Shown here in pieces: positions 47,331 to 60,297 of a stretch of DNA of 64,000 bases. Source of the stretch: Polytrichum commune (taxonomy: Eukaryota > Streptophyta > Polytrichopsida > Polytrichales > Polytrichaceae); contig OX485806.1 of NCBI GenBank assembly GCA_950295325.1, positions 3,474,001 through 3,538,000 on the forward strand, given 5' to 3'. Position 1 is the first letter of the stretch. Every line of letters starts with the position of its first letter. The translations under genes were made by a program, and so were the position numbers. The notes under the pieces are model-generated. The model was not told the DNA's origin, ran no database searches, and saw nothing but the letters and a program-made list of their open reading frames with translations.

Positions 47331-48869
47331 TCAAAAGGTTGTTGCCCTTGTAATAACCAAAAAAATAGATTCTTAATATCCCAAGCCCCGTAGTACAAGG
47401 GCGTACCCACAAGCTCACATGGCACATAAGGTGCCACATGGTTTTGGACCATGGGTCTGAGCCGATGGTGTCGTGCTTAGCGTACTCAACCTTGCCGATG
47501 TGACTCCGGAAGTACATAGTGGAGGTCACGGCAACATCACAAGTACTAGAGGACTACACCATGACAAGTCCACACCCTAACATGTCAATAGTTTAGTGGT
47601 TTCGGTTTCTAGTACCTGTGAGCCGAACCTCATTTTCATTTGAGTTTTGAAGACAAAATAGTAGAGAAAGTCCTTTTTTTGGCACCAAACTCGTGGGCAC
47701 CTTTTGAGTTCATTCCTCTATGTCAACACCTCAAGAGAAAGAGAATCGTCACTCTCTACTTTTCATAACTTTTGAATCTCAAGCTCCAATTGTGGAACTT
47801 GAAACGACAATCTCCGTACTTGCAATTGTTAAGTGGACGAGATATTTTAAAATGCGATCCAACATCCAAAGTGATATGTGGAGTTGGAAGTGCCTACAAT
47901 ACGGCCACATACCTTTTGTGAAGCTCCTCAAACAATAGCATGACAATGAGAGCACGCTCACATTAGATATACTTACAATCTCAATTTATAGTGACGAACA
48001 AAATTGAGTACTCAAATGAAAACTTCAATTTCGGCAAGCAATCTATGGCGATTGACATTTGATACCATCGAAGTAATTAAGCAAAGTATGTGTACGTAGT
48101 AGTCTTCTTCATGTATGTAAAAATGAAATTTCAAAAAATAATAGGGTTTCTAACAATAGCCATGTCAAAGCGGCTAGGGTTCACAGACTCAGTTTTGTTT
48201 GGAGCCACTAGCTGAACTTCAATTTTCATTTGCATATTGATTTGTGCTCAATTTCGTTAGAACATTAGTGCATTGTGACGCTCTGCAATTGGGGATTGTG
48301 TAGTAGTGAGCATTCATGCAATTGCTTTTGTATGCCTTGTTGATCTCCATCGCAAAAGCTCCAAGCTTGGAGCAACTTCGGATGGCAATTCAACATGAAA
48401 AGTTGCAGATGCAATTGGGATGAGTCAATCTGTCTACTCCTGCAATGGCAAAATAGTTCTACGTCTAATGTGATCATCCTTCTTTTTTTTGTTCAACTCA
48501 TGTTTATGTTCATGATCGAAGAAAAAAATGGCTCTGAGGAGCTAAGGTGCGGCGAGGGATTGTTGCGTGATGGTTGGTGTTAGGTCACAGATCTAAGCTC
48601 TCTGTTTGGATTACGGGAGGAGTGACGCCCAAATCGTGATCCACAATGAAGAGTATGAGATCTAAACCCATATCTCACTAAGTGTTGTAGCTGCTCCAAA
48701 ACGGATTAGCACTGAAGCGGGCTGGAATCCGGGAGTAAGAGCAAGTGTTGGTGCCAACGGGTAGCTACTGAGCAGCAACACGAACGTGAGATCTAAGGGT
48801 TCCTGCACACCCAAGCGCAGCAAGTCCCAAACTGCTTACACACAAACAACAGATACATATTACAAGATC

Positions 48870-49470
48870 GAAGATACCGAAGAAGAACGCCAAAGGACTC
48901 AATAAGCTTCTGCCAAAGGAGTGTCACCCTCAACGACCGCATCAGATACCGAAGAAGAACGCCGCAGGAGTTCGGTGAAGGACTCACTAGTTGTTGCCGA
49001 AGGAATCACTAAGTTGCTGCCGAAGGACTCAATAAAGTTGCTTGCCAAAGGAGTGCCACCCACAACGATTGAAGCAGACACTGAAGAAGAACACCGAAGG
49101 AGAACGTCGAAAGACTCACTAAAGCTGCTACCAAAGGAGGGAGCTAAAGGAGAACTGTCGACGCCAGAGGCAATGCTGATCAAGGACCGGAGAAGACACC
49201 GAAGTTTACCCGGTCAGCACAAGTAGCGACATTGGTACCACCGAACTCAAGCAAGATCGCACCGAAAGATTATTGTGGCGGCACAAGAACCGACATCGAC
49301 ATCGCCGAATTCAAGCAAGATCTCACAAAGACTACTGGAGCGGCATACGAACCAACACTGCGATCACCGAACACAAACAAGATCTCACCGAAGACTACGT
49401 GGCGGCACAATAGCGACATTGTTATCACCGAACTTAAACAGGAGTCCAACGATCACCGAGACCAAGAGCC
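48870..49470 (+). repeat. LINE 5' region: two tandem-repeat blocks
   Basis: 48870-49130 repeats the theme 'gataccgaagaagaacgcc', 'aaggactca', 'ttgctgccgaagga'. 49200-49460 repeats a unit of about 63 bp with 'ttcaagcaagatctcac' near 49248, 49312, 49374 and 49436, and 'tggcggcacaa' between. Short frames across these arrays resemble no protein. Confidence 0.7.
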
Positions 49471-50094
49471 AGAAATCCAGCCCACCAACATTACGAATCA
49501 AAGTGGTGCAATCTCAAAACCAAAATCTTAACTTTAGCTTGTCCATTCATTATTTGCTCATCTTTCAGTCTCATCCACAGTCCCATCTCCTTACCTCTCC
49601 GCAAAATCACGGAACCCACATAGATTGACGCCCTTGTAGGATTCACGTATTGTTTTCTCACTCACAGCCTCAATATCACCCCGCCTCAACCCACAAACAC
49701 CTCCTCTCTGCAGAACCCCTAAAACTTAGAAAACCCTCAAAAATCAAAGAGATCCCCAAGTTGTAAGATCCCACCCACTGTCTGATCGGTCATAAGCCTC
49801 ACTTACAGTCCATTTAGAAGTATTTCATCCCAAAACCGTCCTAATACTCCTCCGCTACAGACATCCTACAAAACCTGTCAAAACCCATTCCCATCTTAGT
49901 TCCACCTTAATACAAAGATACCCTCCCTTAGTCTGTAAGATCATGTAAAACCCCGACCAGTATAGACCACTACCATACAGAAACCCATAAACCTCTGTCG
50001 ACACACAGTCACTGTCACAATAACCCGGCTGCTGATAGAAACCGGTAGACACCATACGAAGATTGCCACACAGATCGCAGCTACAGGTGAAATC

Positions 50095-50560
50095 GAAAAC
50101 AGCTGAGGAGCAGTTGTGATAGCAGTGATGCCACCGAAAACAAGCCTGCTATAGGTGAAACAGTAACCACTGAGGAGCAGCCGAGATAGCTTCTGCGGCC
50201 ACCGAATGCAAGCCCGCTACATGAGAAATCAAAACAGCTAAGGAGCAACTGTGATAGCTGTGCGGCCACCGAAAACAAGCCTGCTGAAGGTGTAATCGAA
50301 GCCGCTGAGGAGCAGCTGAGATAACTGCTGCGGCCACCGAAAGCAAGCCTGCTACAGGTGAAATCAAAACAGCTGAGGAACAACTGTGATAGCTGTGCTG
50401 CCACCGAAAACAAGCCTGCTACAAGTGGAATTGAAACCGTTGTGGAGCTGCTGGGGAGCTTTAAAGCCACCAAAAGCGAACCTGTTACAGATGTAATCGA
50501 AGCCACTAAGGAGCAGCTGAGATAGCCATTGCTGCCACCGAAAGCAAGTCGCTACACCAA
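50095..50560 (+). repeat. LINE 5' region: seven tandem units of about 67 bp
   Basis: The word 'ccaccgaaaacaagcctgct' or a variant begins near 50131, 50199, 50266, 50334, 50401, 50467 and 50535. That is a regular 66-68 bp period ending 30 bp before ORF1. Each unit also has 'gctgaggagcag' and 'gtgatagctg'. Tandem monomers upstream of ORF1 act as promoters in some LINEs; that role is inference here. Confidence 0.85.
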
Positions 50561-50589
50561 CTAAAAGTTGCTGCCCACTGTGACCTCAC

Positions 50590-52347
50590 ATGGCATCACC
50601 CTCCACACACCGACCCATCTTTGGAGATGATGACAACATGGAGGTAGACACACCCTCACAAAACCTCATGCGGCTCTTAGCGGAGAAGGCAAAAGAGAAC
50701 CAAGCTGCGAAGGAAATAGGCACCAAGAGGACCCGGGAGAAGGCAACACCGAACAAATATCTACACCAAACTCCACAACGACGACCACAAGCCTCACATG
50801 TAAATTCTATTGTCCCGGAACGAAGGTTCCGTCAAAATTTTTGGTATGGTTTCACTAACATGGAGAAATTGGCTATGGAAGAGGGGTTGGAAGAACTCTT
50901 CGATGGTGAATCCATTGAAGATAGGGTACTTAGGGGAGTGCCAAGGAAGGAAGCGGAAGAAATGGAGGGGGTCGCAATATCCTTCCCAAGGATACCCCAA
51001 ATCTACTACCCAGGTAAGAGAGAGGATGGTGTCCTTGGACAACACCTCAACCTAACACAAATCCCATATGATATCCTAATTGATCCCAATACATGTCTTG
51101 CTTTGGACTTTCATGTTGCTATTGAATTCCAATTACCTAACACCCCTCTCCTACACAACCATGTGAAAGAACTAGTAAGGAAAAGACTTGAGTTTATGCA
51201 AATACCTCTTGGCACTAACCTTATTGAGCCCATATCTATCATGTGCATGAATGTCAAGAGAGGTGGGGAAAAAGGAGTTTGGGCGGGAATTGCCAAACTC
51301 CACCTTCTCCACCCCGAAATTGATGGTGTGGCTTTGTTGAAAGGACTTAGACCATTCATTCTACAATTGGACCCCAAATCAACCCAAGGTACTCTTGGAA
51401 AGGTATGTAAGACTTACCACTCCATAGCTAGGAACAACAATCTTTCAATCAAAATCACTAGCGAAACTTTGATTGATGTCTCTTCACACATGCTCTTCAA
51501 AGATATCTTAGAGAATAGTTTTAGGAGAGGTCATGAATTTGAGATTGTAGAGGTGCAAAAGAACACTCCCAACAATCATGCTTACATTGTTGCACCAACC
51601 CCCTCACAAGCCAAGAAAATCCAAACACTTCAAGTTGCAACTCACCATGAAATTTTGGAAGGACAAGTGAACAAAGGGCCTTCTCTCACCTTGGAGCAAA
51701 AACAAAGGAAAGAAGCTCTAACCCTCACCTTCTACAACCTTCCCATCTTGATGAGCATAGATGACACATCTCTTGAAATTTGCAAGATAATTGGAACCAA
51801 GAATGTTGTCTCCATTTGGTTCCATAAGCAAGATGGAATTAGACACAATGGTAGTGCAAATGTTGAATGCCTCAACTCCTTTGTATACAAAAAGTTTGTA
51901 GGAAAAGAAGAAAAAATTGGTGTTTATCATGTGGAAATCACTCCACACCGTAGAAGTCTTGATGGTATTGACAAATCCTCCAAAGATTTGTTGGTCAAGT
52001 TTGGATTTGAAGATACTAACACTTGCTTGGTGAACACCATTGAAGCAATCCAAAACCAAAACCAAGGGGAGAAGAATGCCACCAAAAGCGAAGTTTTTAC
52101 CATCATGAAGGAGGCCATTGAAGAAGGCAACAAGAAACTCAAGCTTGAACTACACGAAGAGATGAAGGTCTTGAAGGATGACATAGTCAAAGAGGCCCAC
52201 AACTATGTAGATGACATCAACGAAAAATTGAAGAAGCAAATGTTGGACATCCAAAGCACAATAACCATGGCACTTACCGGGATGCAACAAATTACTGGGT
52301 TGGTAAACCCAAATTTTATGATTAAAGACCTGCCAAATGTGGATTGA
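50590..52347 (+). CDS. LINE ORF1 protein (nucleic-acid-binding, coiled-coil)
   Basis: Intact, 585 residues, starting with the first ATG after the tandem repeats. It lies upstream of the RT ORF in the same orientation, so it is taken as the LINE ORF1 (RNA-binding chaperone role by analogy). The N-terminus (1-75) is polar and basic. A segment around 375-460 (LTLTFYNLP, IIGTKNVVSIWF, GSANVECL) has an RRM-like strand-helix rhythm. The last part (about 500-570) is rich in Glu/Lys with heptad spacing and is probably a coiled coil. No Cys-His knuckle is present. Base composition is less A/C-biased than ORF2, and no stop interrupts it although ORF2 is full of them. I do not recognise it by sequence; the assignment rests on position. 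Confidence 0.65.
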   Translation: MASPSTHRPIFGDDDNMEVDTPSQNLMRLLAEKAKENQAAKEIGTKRTREKATPNKYLHQTPQRRPQASHVNSIVPERRFRQNFWYGFTNMEKLAMEEGLEELFDGESIEDRVLRGVPRKEAEEMEGVAISFPRIPQIYYPGKREDGVLGQHLNLTQIPYDILIDPNTCLALDFHVAIEFQLPNTPLLHNHVKELVRKRLEFMQIPLGTNLIEPISIMCMNVKRGGEKGVWAGIAKLHLLHPEIDGVALLKGLRPFILQLDPKSTQGTLGKVCKTYHSIARNNNLSIKITSETLIDVSSHMLFKDILENSFRRGHEFEIVEVQKNTPNNHAYIVAPTPSQAKKIQTLQVATHHEILEGQVNKGPSLTLEQKQRKEALTLTFYNLPILMSIDDTSLEICKIIGTKNVVSIWFHKQDGIRHNGSANVECLNSFVYKKFVGKEEKIGVYHVEITPHRRSLDGIDKSSKDLLVKFGFEDTNTCLVNTIEAIQNQNQGEKNATKSEVFTIMKEAIEEGNKKLKLELHEEMKVLKDDIVKEAHNYVDDINEKLKKQMLDIQSTITMALTGMQQITGLVNPNFMIKDLPNVD

Positions 52348-54632
52348 CCACAAATCGCCGGGTAAAACAAAAGTATTTACTTCAATACTATCTTAGATAC
52401 ATACACATATGTAGACATAGTATTAAACATAGTATTACACATAGTATTCTATATACTATTACACCTAGAATAAATACTAGATACCATCGTACTACTCATA
52501 GTATCCCACAATGTCCAAAATACCATATGAAATACAAGTTATCTACTTTATACAAACACAAATTCCATACTCAAGCAAAATTCCATACTCAAGCAACACA
52601 CCATACTCAAACAAAATACCATACTCAAGCAAAATGCCATGCTAAAAAAAATGCTATACTCAAGCAAAATACCATACCCAAACAAAACACTATACTCAAA
52701 CAAAATACAAATACCATACAATTAATCCAAAATACACATACTTCCTACTCATACAAATAAAAAGCATAACACCCGCCACAACTAACCCTTTCACTATAAC
52801 CAAAAACATAATCATAAAAAACCAAAGAATAAATGAGACTAAAAACCGACCACACCCAAACATCATACACACACCTACAACAAAGTCCGTACTCTATAAT
52901 AAAAGATACCATCATACTAGCCATGATACCATACGACGGCCAAAATACCATATGAAATATAAATACAATCACTCTACTTTACACATGCACAAAGACAGAA
53001 CTCAAACGAAACAATATACACACCCAAAATACAAACCCCACACAAAATACATATTACACCCAAAATATAATCCCCACCAAACATATAAACTCCACCAAAA
53101 ATACAAACCCCACCCAACATACAAAACACAACCCATACCTAATAAACTACCATTCTCAACACCAAACTACCACTCAAATTACAAATACCCAAAAAATAAA
53201 ATGGCCTCGGCCTACCGGCCTCGCCATAAAACTAAATACAAAAATAACTTTACACAATATTGGGGAACTAACCTAACTACAAGCAAACATACAATCCATA
53301 CCTAAACAACTAAAAAACACTATACCCACCCCACCCATCACCCCCTCTATAACAAAATCCACACCAAACAAATACCACAAATCAAACAAGAACAAACCAA
53401 AGATACCTTCATCATGCATCCAAATCAAAGATACCTTCACCATACCAACAAACAAACTTCATCTTACATCCAAACCACATCTAAAATATAAGTTGCATCC
53501 TAAACAAAGGACGTACTCAAAACTAAATCCCTCCCTCACACCTAAACAATCAAATAACATAATACACAACCCGAACTCCGTTAAATACTCAAAATTCATT
53601 CCACATCCAAGGCACCTCCTTCATCCAAGACACGGATCCCATCCAAAATACATAAACTACCCAAAATACATATCTCATCCAAAACATAACCCACATTATG
53701 AACTAGGAACCTACCCTAACCTAATCAATTACCCTCCACCCAATCAACTAAGAAATATAACATCCCCCCCACAACAACATACCCACCCAAAACAAAAACC
53801 ACCACGGCCCCACCCAATATACTACCCTCACATAAGATATAGTCCCCACTTAAAGCACAATCTCCATCCAAAAAACAAGCTACATCCAAATTATAAAGTC
53901 CACCTAAAACATAAACTTCATCCAAAAACCAAACTATCCCCAAACCACAAACACCCCCAACTTCGCTCACAATACATACCTCATCCAAAACATAGACTCC
54001 ATCTAAGACACATCTCTCACCCAAATAATAAACTTCATCCGAAATATAGAATACACTCAAAAGTTAAACTCTACCTAAAAAACAAAGTGCATCCACAACA
54101 ATGCCCAAAACATAATACCCACCCAAAGCAAGAAAACCAACCTAACCTAGAGCCACATCCACTATCTAAAATACATCCCAACCTAAGCTCAAAAAGCACA
54201 CCATACCCTAGCTCCAAACCCAACCTCCACTTGAAAAACAAATTATGTCAAAACTACGAAATGACCTTGACCTACCATCTTCACCACAAACCAAACCCTA
54301 TCACAACCAAATGGAAACCAAGCACAACTACAAAACACGTACTCCAAGACAACTCCCATACACACCTAACAACTAAATACAACACCCACCAAAACCACAA
54401 ACCATTCCCCAAAAACCACCCCTACCCAAAACTAAATATACATATTAAACAATAATTCAACCCGAAAAACAAAGCAACCTCAACATACCAACCTCACCTC
54501 TCAACAAATGCCAAAGCACACCTACAAAACAAATGCTCCAAAAATAAACCCTACCCTAGCTTCGAACACCATAACAAAATCAAACACCTATTAAGCCCTC
54601 ATATAAAATACCAACCCCACCCAAAAAACACA
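52348..54632 (+). repeat. A/C-rich repetitive spacer between ORF1 and ORF2
   Basis: The plus strand is almost free of G. 52555-52700 is a tandem of about 20 bp units around 'ccatactcaagcaaaat'. 53490-54455 is a degenerate 18-bp-period array that happens to be open in one frame as hexapeptides of the type LHPKxK. The start of ORF2 (ATGGCCTCGGCCTACCGGCC) is copied at 53202 and, degenerate, near 54253 and 54476. Whether any of this is translated is unknown. Confidence 0.7.
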
Positions 54633-54881
54633 ATGGCCTCGGCCTACCGGCCTCGCCACACAAAGAATAACAAATACCACTTCATAAATAATTGGAAACC
54701 TAACTCAACAACAAGCCAAAAATCTATAAATAATACGAAACCACACTTCTCACCCATACAAATAGAAAAAACCATACCCGCTATACCTAACCTATTTTCC
54801 ACAACCAAATGTACAATCACAATATATCTAAAAACAAACATGAAAAACCCCAAAATAATTCACTTCCACGGATACTACTTC

Positions 54882-54935
54882 ATTAACAAACTAGAATTAC
54901 TAAAATGCGGAGACATAGAATCCAACCCCGGACCA
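54882..54935 (+). other. 2A ribosome-skipping peptide
   Basis: ORF2 residues 94-101 read DIESNPGP, preceded by LELLKCG. This fits the 2A consensus D(V/I)ExNPGP exactly. Such peptides make the ribosome skip the last Gly-Pro bond, so an N-terminal fragment of 100 residues would be released from the endonuclease-RT protein. 2A peptides are known in several animal and trypanosome non-LTR elements. The match is complete; activity is inferred. Confidence 0.88.
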
Positions 54936-57900
54936 ATGCCTAACAACCTACATACGCATCCTGCTACACACAAAAAGAGAGCCAAGATATACTTCATTCC
55001 AAACACTATCAAACTACAACCTGAATACCAACACATAGCAAATACATTTGCTCCCATACTAAGAAATACACACCCTCTACACCATCAAGCAATAATTACC
55101 CACCCACATCTACACCAATACATCCAAACACAAAGGCAATCACCACCAACCCATATGCTATATGCTATAGTCATCACCATCCACCCCTCAATAGACACAT
55201 GCAATAGCATACTAGCCCAACCCCAAAACTACCACTTTAATGACATATGGACCAACACACTAATTATTAGACTAGCTAACCTCATCAACCTCCCCGAAAG
55301 ACACATACTGACACCGCACCCCTACACAATATTCATAGAAAACAATCAACATAAAATACTCCCCCAAAACTCAATACACACCAAAATATACGATTTCATC
55401 CACAACCAAGCCACTACACCCACACCAATCACCCTCAAGAAAGAATTCCCCTTCCTTCCAAACCAGTTAATAACCGAAACACTTAGATGTTTAGAAAATA
55501 TAAGCGAATACTCACACCCACCCTTACTCCCGGCCGCTCCCACACCAATCACAAAAATAAACTCTAACACCGAGCACGAAACAAACATAATAACTTGGAA
55601 TGCGTCATCGCTCAACACATCACTACCAAACTTACAAGACTTAATCAACAACTCTCTAAATAACACAACAATCATTCATATCCAAGAACCCAAACTCACT
55701 GCAAACAAATCTACTAAATATATACAAAACTTATTTCCGGAATTCAAACTCACTTTCAACAACACACACGCACTCACGAGGTGCATTCAACAAAGAATGC
55801 CCTATACCCCCGGAAGAGGCGGCCTACTCACACTTATCCATCACAAATATGCATTCCCGGGAAATGTCACCAAAATTCCCACACCAGCAAACATCTCCCC
55901 GTACCTATAAGTAATAAAAATAAACAACCATCCACTAACACCTTGGCTAATTATACACATGTATATGCCTACGCACCTAGAAGACACATGTCTTATCCCA
56001 CACCTTAAGAATGAAATCACTAAACAAATCACTACACACCCCAATCACATATACACACTGTGCGGTGACTTTAACAGATATATTGCACTTAGGGGCAAAC
56101 AAAATAACAACACTACTACCCCCCCACAAGAAGAGGACTTCCAATGAAAAAAATTTACCACATCTCTCGACTTAGAATATATCACTACCAACACTACTAT
56201 CTCCAGACAAGGTGGCTATAACTACACATCAACAAGCCTAATAGATGGTTTCTACATTCACTCCCTTGACAACAACAAATTTACCTCCACTACAAACACA
56301 AACATGAATATAAATTCAGATCACTACCCAGTCACATTACACATCCCACACAACACACTTATAGCTAGACCTCCGCCCTCTACAAACACCACACCAACTA
56401 GGATACTGAACCCGATACCACCGGAAAACCTAGAAAAATTTAACATAACATTCTTCGAAGAAAACTCCACCCAACTTAAAGAACTTACCACAGTATTAGA
56501 AGACCACCAACACTTAACATCTGATCAATGGCAAAATGCCTGCACATCATTGGAATACATTATAAACAAAATCTCAGAAACAATTGAAAAAATCTGCAAA
56601 GCAGACCCTCTACCCAACCTCACAAACAAAACATCACAACAAGGTGGTTTTTTACCACGCAAACTAGTTAGAGAATGAAAAAGACACCTCAACACATATC
56701 ACCTCATCAGGAAAACCATTTACATTGTACAAAATGACCCAAGCTGGCAAGTACACCCCATCCTAAACGATATTCGAAACCACCAACACGTCAACATCCC
56801 GCACCCACCTACTACAACAACATCTCCTGTCGAATGGATTGACACCATAGCAACTATCGCAAAAACGGAAAATAAAGAAGCCAGGAAAATTACTACAAAA
56901 TACACCAGAGACTGCATCCTAAAAGCCGTATCAAAATACCGTCAAATGTATGAAAAAAACCCCAAGAAAATAAATCGGAAAGTCTTCAAGAACACTGAAA
57001 CCTCACCTCTTGACTCCATCATTGATAGACAAAACAACATATTAACCAACCCTAAAGACATTGCTTCAGAAATTTATGCACAACAATCCATCAGTAACCG
57101 CCCAACAATCCCCACATGCCACCATCAAAATACACATCCAATTCACTGTACATGTGGAGTAAGGCAATACCCTTGGCACGACTTAGATGGATACACAATT
57201 GACAGACGAGGAGAACCCCAAATCCCCTTGCACACATACTTTGATCAAGAAACATACGACTTCTGTCTTAAAAACCTAAGTAATAATAAAGTCCCAGGTC
57301 CAGACAAAATCCCTAACTCAATTCTAAAAAATATGCCTCCACACTTTCACAAAATATTGTTTCTATTATTTAAACACTGCTATAAACAAAAACAAATCCT
57401 AGCATCATGGAAAACTAGCTTAACAGTTTTACTATATAAAAAATGTAACCCATCACAACTAACAAATCACAGACCTATTGCACTAGCTAACACTATATAT
57501 AAATTATACACAAGCATATTAACCTCTATCCTATCAGCATACAGAGAAAGATACCAAATACTACACGATAGCCAAGAAGGGTTCAGAGCAGAAAGAAACA
57601 CCTCCAGACAAATCCAAATACTAATTGCAGCGCTCGAAGACGCCAGACTCACAAACCAAGATATATACATTCTTTACATTGACTTCAAAAACGCCTTTGG
57701 CTTCATTGACCACGCAAGACTATTAGCCATAATGAAAGACCTGGGTTATCCCAATGACTCCATAAACCTCATAGGAAACATATACTCACAATTATCAACC
57801 ATATTTACCGGCGAACACTTCGGAAAAACTCTACCAATCTACATCCAAAGAGGTACAATACAAGGCGATACCCTTAGTCCATATCTATTTATCATATTCT

Positions 57901-59609
57901 TGGAATCCCTACTTAGATGGCTGCAACAAGGAAATAATGGATATACCTTCGGTACGTCCAGAGTAAAAATCTCATCAGCAGCATATGTAGACGATCTTGC
58001 AGCAATCGCCAACAAACTAAAAGCATTATAAACACAATTAAACAAACTAGACAAATTCTGTGAATGGGCAGGAATGGACCTAGGTATACCATAATGTGCA
58101 GTGACTGGATGCCCAAACAAATCTAAACTTAACCCCACAACCTTCAAGGCTCTAATTCAATCCACTAACATAAACTATAGAAACCAACCTATATCAGTCC
58201 TAAACCAACATGAACCCTATACATACCTAGGAATAAATCTTGTACCATCACTCAAATGGAAAACACAAATAAATACCACCACAGCTAAAGTAATCAAACA
58301 ACGTCAAGTCCTCGTAGCTTGCCCAGCTACTATGAAACAAAAAATCAACATGGCAGACACAGTCATACATGCCGGAATAGCATATAATTTTTATGCAGTA
58401 CCATACTCCATACCAGCTATAAAAAAACTAGACAAAAAAATCATCGCACTCCATAAAACAATATGCGGAATACCTAAATGCACATCTAATATTGCCACGC
58501 AACTCCCCCACAACCTATTTGGAATTGAAGCATTTGGAGAACAATTACAAAATGCCCTCAATGACAAAGGGAAAATTGGGAGAATATATACCGGTCTAGT
58601 ACAATTCATACTCGCCACACATGGGGGCTCTCAAGAAATCACTCGCATTAAATACCACCACTGTGTTAGATCACCCATCACTAGAACACTGTTCCTGCTA
58701 AAACATAAAGTCGGAGTCCATCTAAAAAGCACAATAAATAACTTTCTACTAACCCCATCCTCACTTGAAACTGCATGGATGCAAGAAACACAAATGCTAC
58801 ATGGCCTAAACCCCAACACCTCACTTAAATTATTACACAAATTACTTATACATAATATAACCACACTAGACCAAATTACCTTGCCTAATGGTACCACTCT
58901 GATGAACAAAGACGAATTCAAAATCTACCACTCCACTCCTTCTAAACTTATCCAAAGCGTACTTAACATAGCTAATGAACTATTCTGCCACCCCCCCTGC
59001 AATCAATGCCCCCTACCCTGCCAACAACACCACCCACCAAGATCCCACAAAAACAAATATATAATAAGAAATCACAACATCCTACCTCACACACCGACCG
59101 CCCCCGTACACCCCCCTAACCCCCCCATCCCCCATCTACCTCCTCCCCCCAACAACATGCTTAAAAACCCCCGACAATTCCCCATACACAAAATACTCGA
59201 TCACAAAAAAAACAATCTAACGACCACAATGGAATAAAAAGAATAGTTACGTCATATATGTGTCAATGGACCACAACAAATAACAACACATATAATAAAT
59301 GGCGAACCCAAAGGGACCTATACCCCTACTGTGAAGCCAACATATGCAACCACAACACAAACCTGCTTATCCAATATTACACAGAAAGACAACACAATCA
59401 TTTTTCAAACATTATTAACGCTTACTTCACCACGGAACAACACTGAGACACAAGATACGTCACACCATCCACAATAATTCCGCTAGCACATATCTCTATT
59501 AGTGAATGCAACCCAGAAAACGACATTGAAACAAATTCTGATACTATCCAAACACAATTCGATGTCGCCCACATATACGAAGACAATGGAAGGCATCTCA
59601 TCACCATCC

Positions 59610-60297
59610 CGAAAGCTAAACTAACATGGCTATGGAAACAATACCAATTGGCAAAAAATACCACACATGGTCTAGAACCATCTACCCAACCATTCGAAAC
59701 TGAAATTGTCTGGCTATACCAAAGATACAAATACCGTATCCCAAAGAACGACCCACTCAAAAGAGCCCAATATACAAACCAACTCAAATATTGGATCTAC
59801 TAATTACAACATTCAATATTACTCACTCATACTTTTCATCCCCAGTTACATGTCCTACACAATTCACCCAATTCTACTCACCCTTTTCACGAGACATAAT
59901 ATTTGGATCCTTAGGAAAAATGTTTGACTATAAATGGCAAGGAATTGGATACGCACATCCTCACACCTCAATAGACCTACAACAAGCCATTCACTGAACA
60001 CGCATGGCGGCCCAAAATGACCCTTACACAATCACTATAATTATATCCCCAGACACTGACTGGTACCAAAACTCGAACCCACACACAGGCCCATTCTCAG
60101 ACACACATGTCATTGCCCATTTTGCTGCTGACACAATCACATACGAAGAACCAACAATATCCCCCGAACTCAATATCACAAGGAAAGAACCATCTACCAT
60201 GCAAATATTCTGTATCCATCACCAAAATAATAACATAGGTACCTACGAACAAATGAAGCTAATACACGACACAGCAAATAACCTCCAAATATTATAA
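59610..60297 (+). other. PCIF1-like adenine methyltransferase segment in LINE ORF2
   Basis: Between RT and RNase H the translated sequence has YFSSPVTC, FYSPFSRDIIFGSLG, GIGYAHPHT (59950-59967), ITIIISPDTDW and MQIFCIHHQN. Order and spacing match the catalytic domain of PCIF1 (FxSPxxC, GYFGSRG, EANPPF, FIVFIPEW, VLFLQN as I recall it). The helical EIVWLYQRYKY stretch just before also fits. The catalytic NPPF position reads HPHT here. A frameshift near 59795 and a stop at 59995 break the segment. The identification is from memory of the family and needs a profile comparison. Confidence 0.5.

Larger units (their letters stand above)
42586..48600. other. Intergenic DNA between the retrotransposons
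   Basis: No recognisable gene. A short tandem repeat around 'gacatagaacaagtt' lies at about 42640-42685. A G run covers 46531-46548. Family-3 repeat words lie at about 46620-47130 and a family-1 copy at 47150-47330. A 167-codon minus frame at 44180-44683 is not recognised and looks accidental. The first part, 42586-42830, may still belong to the Ty3 element. Confidence 0.5.

Noticed and set aside
50095-50560. CRISPR-like regular array of 67-bp units
   Set aside because: Units are contiguous and diverged with no unique spacers, and they lie in a eukaryotic LINE leader; they are tandem monomers.
53493-54455. 320-codon open frame of His/Pro/Lys hexapeptides
   Set aside because: G- and T-poor DNA rarely makes stops, and the 18-bp period explains the pattern. 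Kept as a finding but not called as a gene.
54633-55560. OTU or other cysteine protease domain between 2A and APE, as expected if very close to Dualen
   Set aside because: No Cys-His protease motif could be recognised in this part of ORF2.
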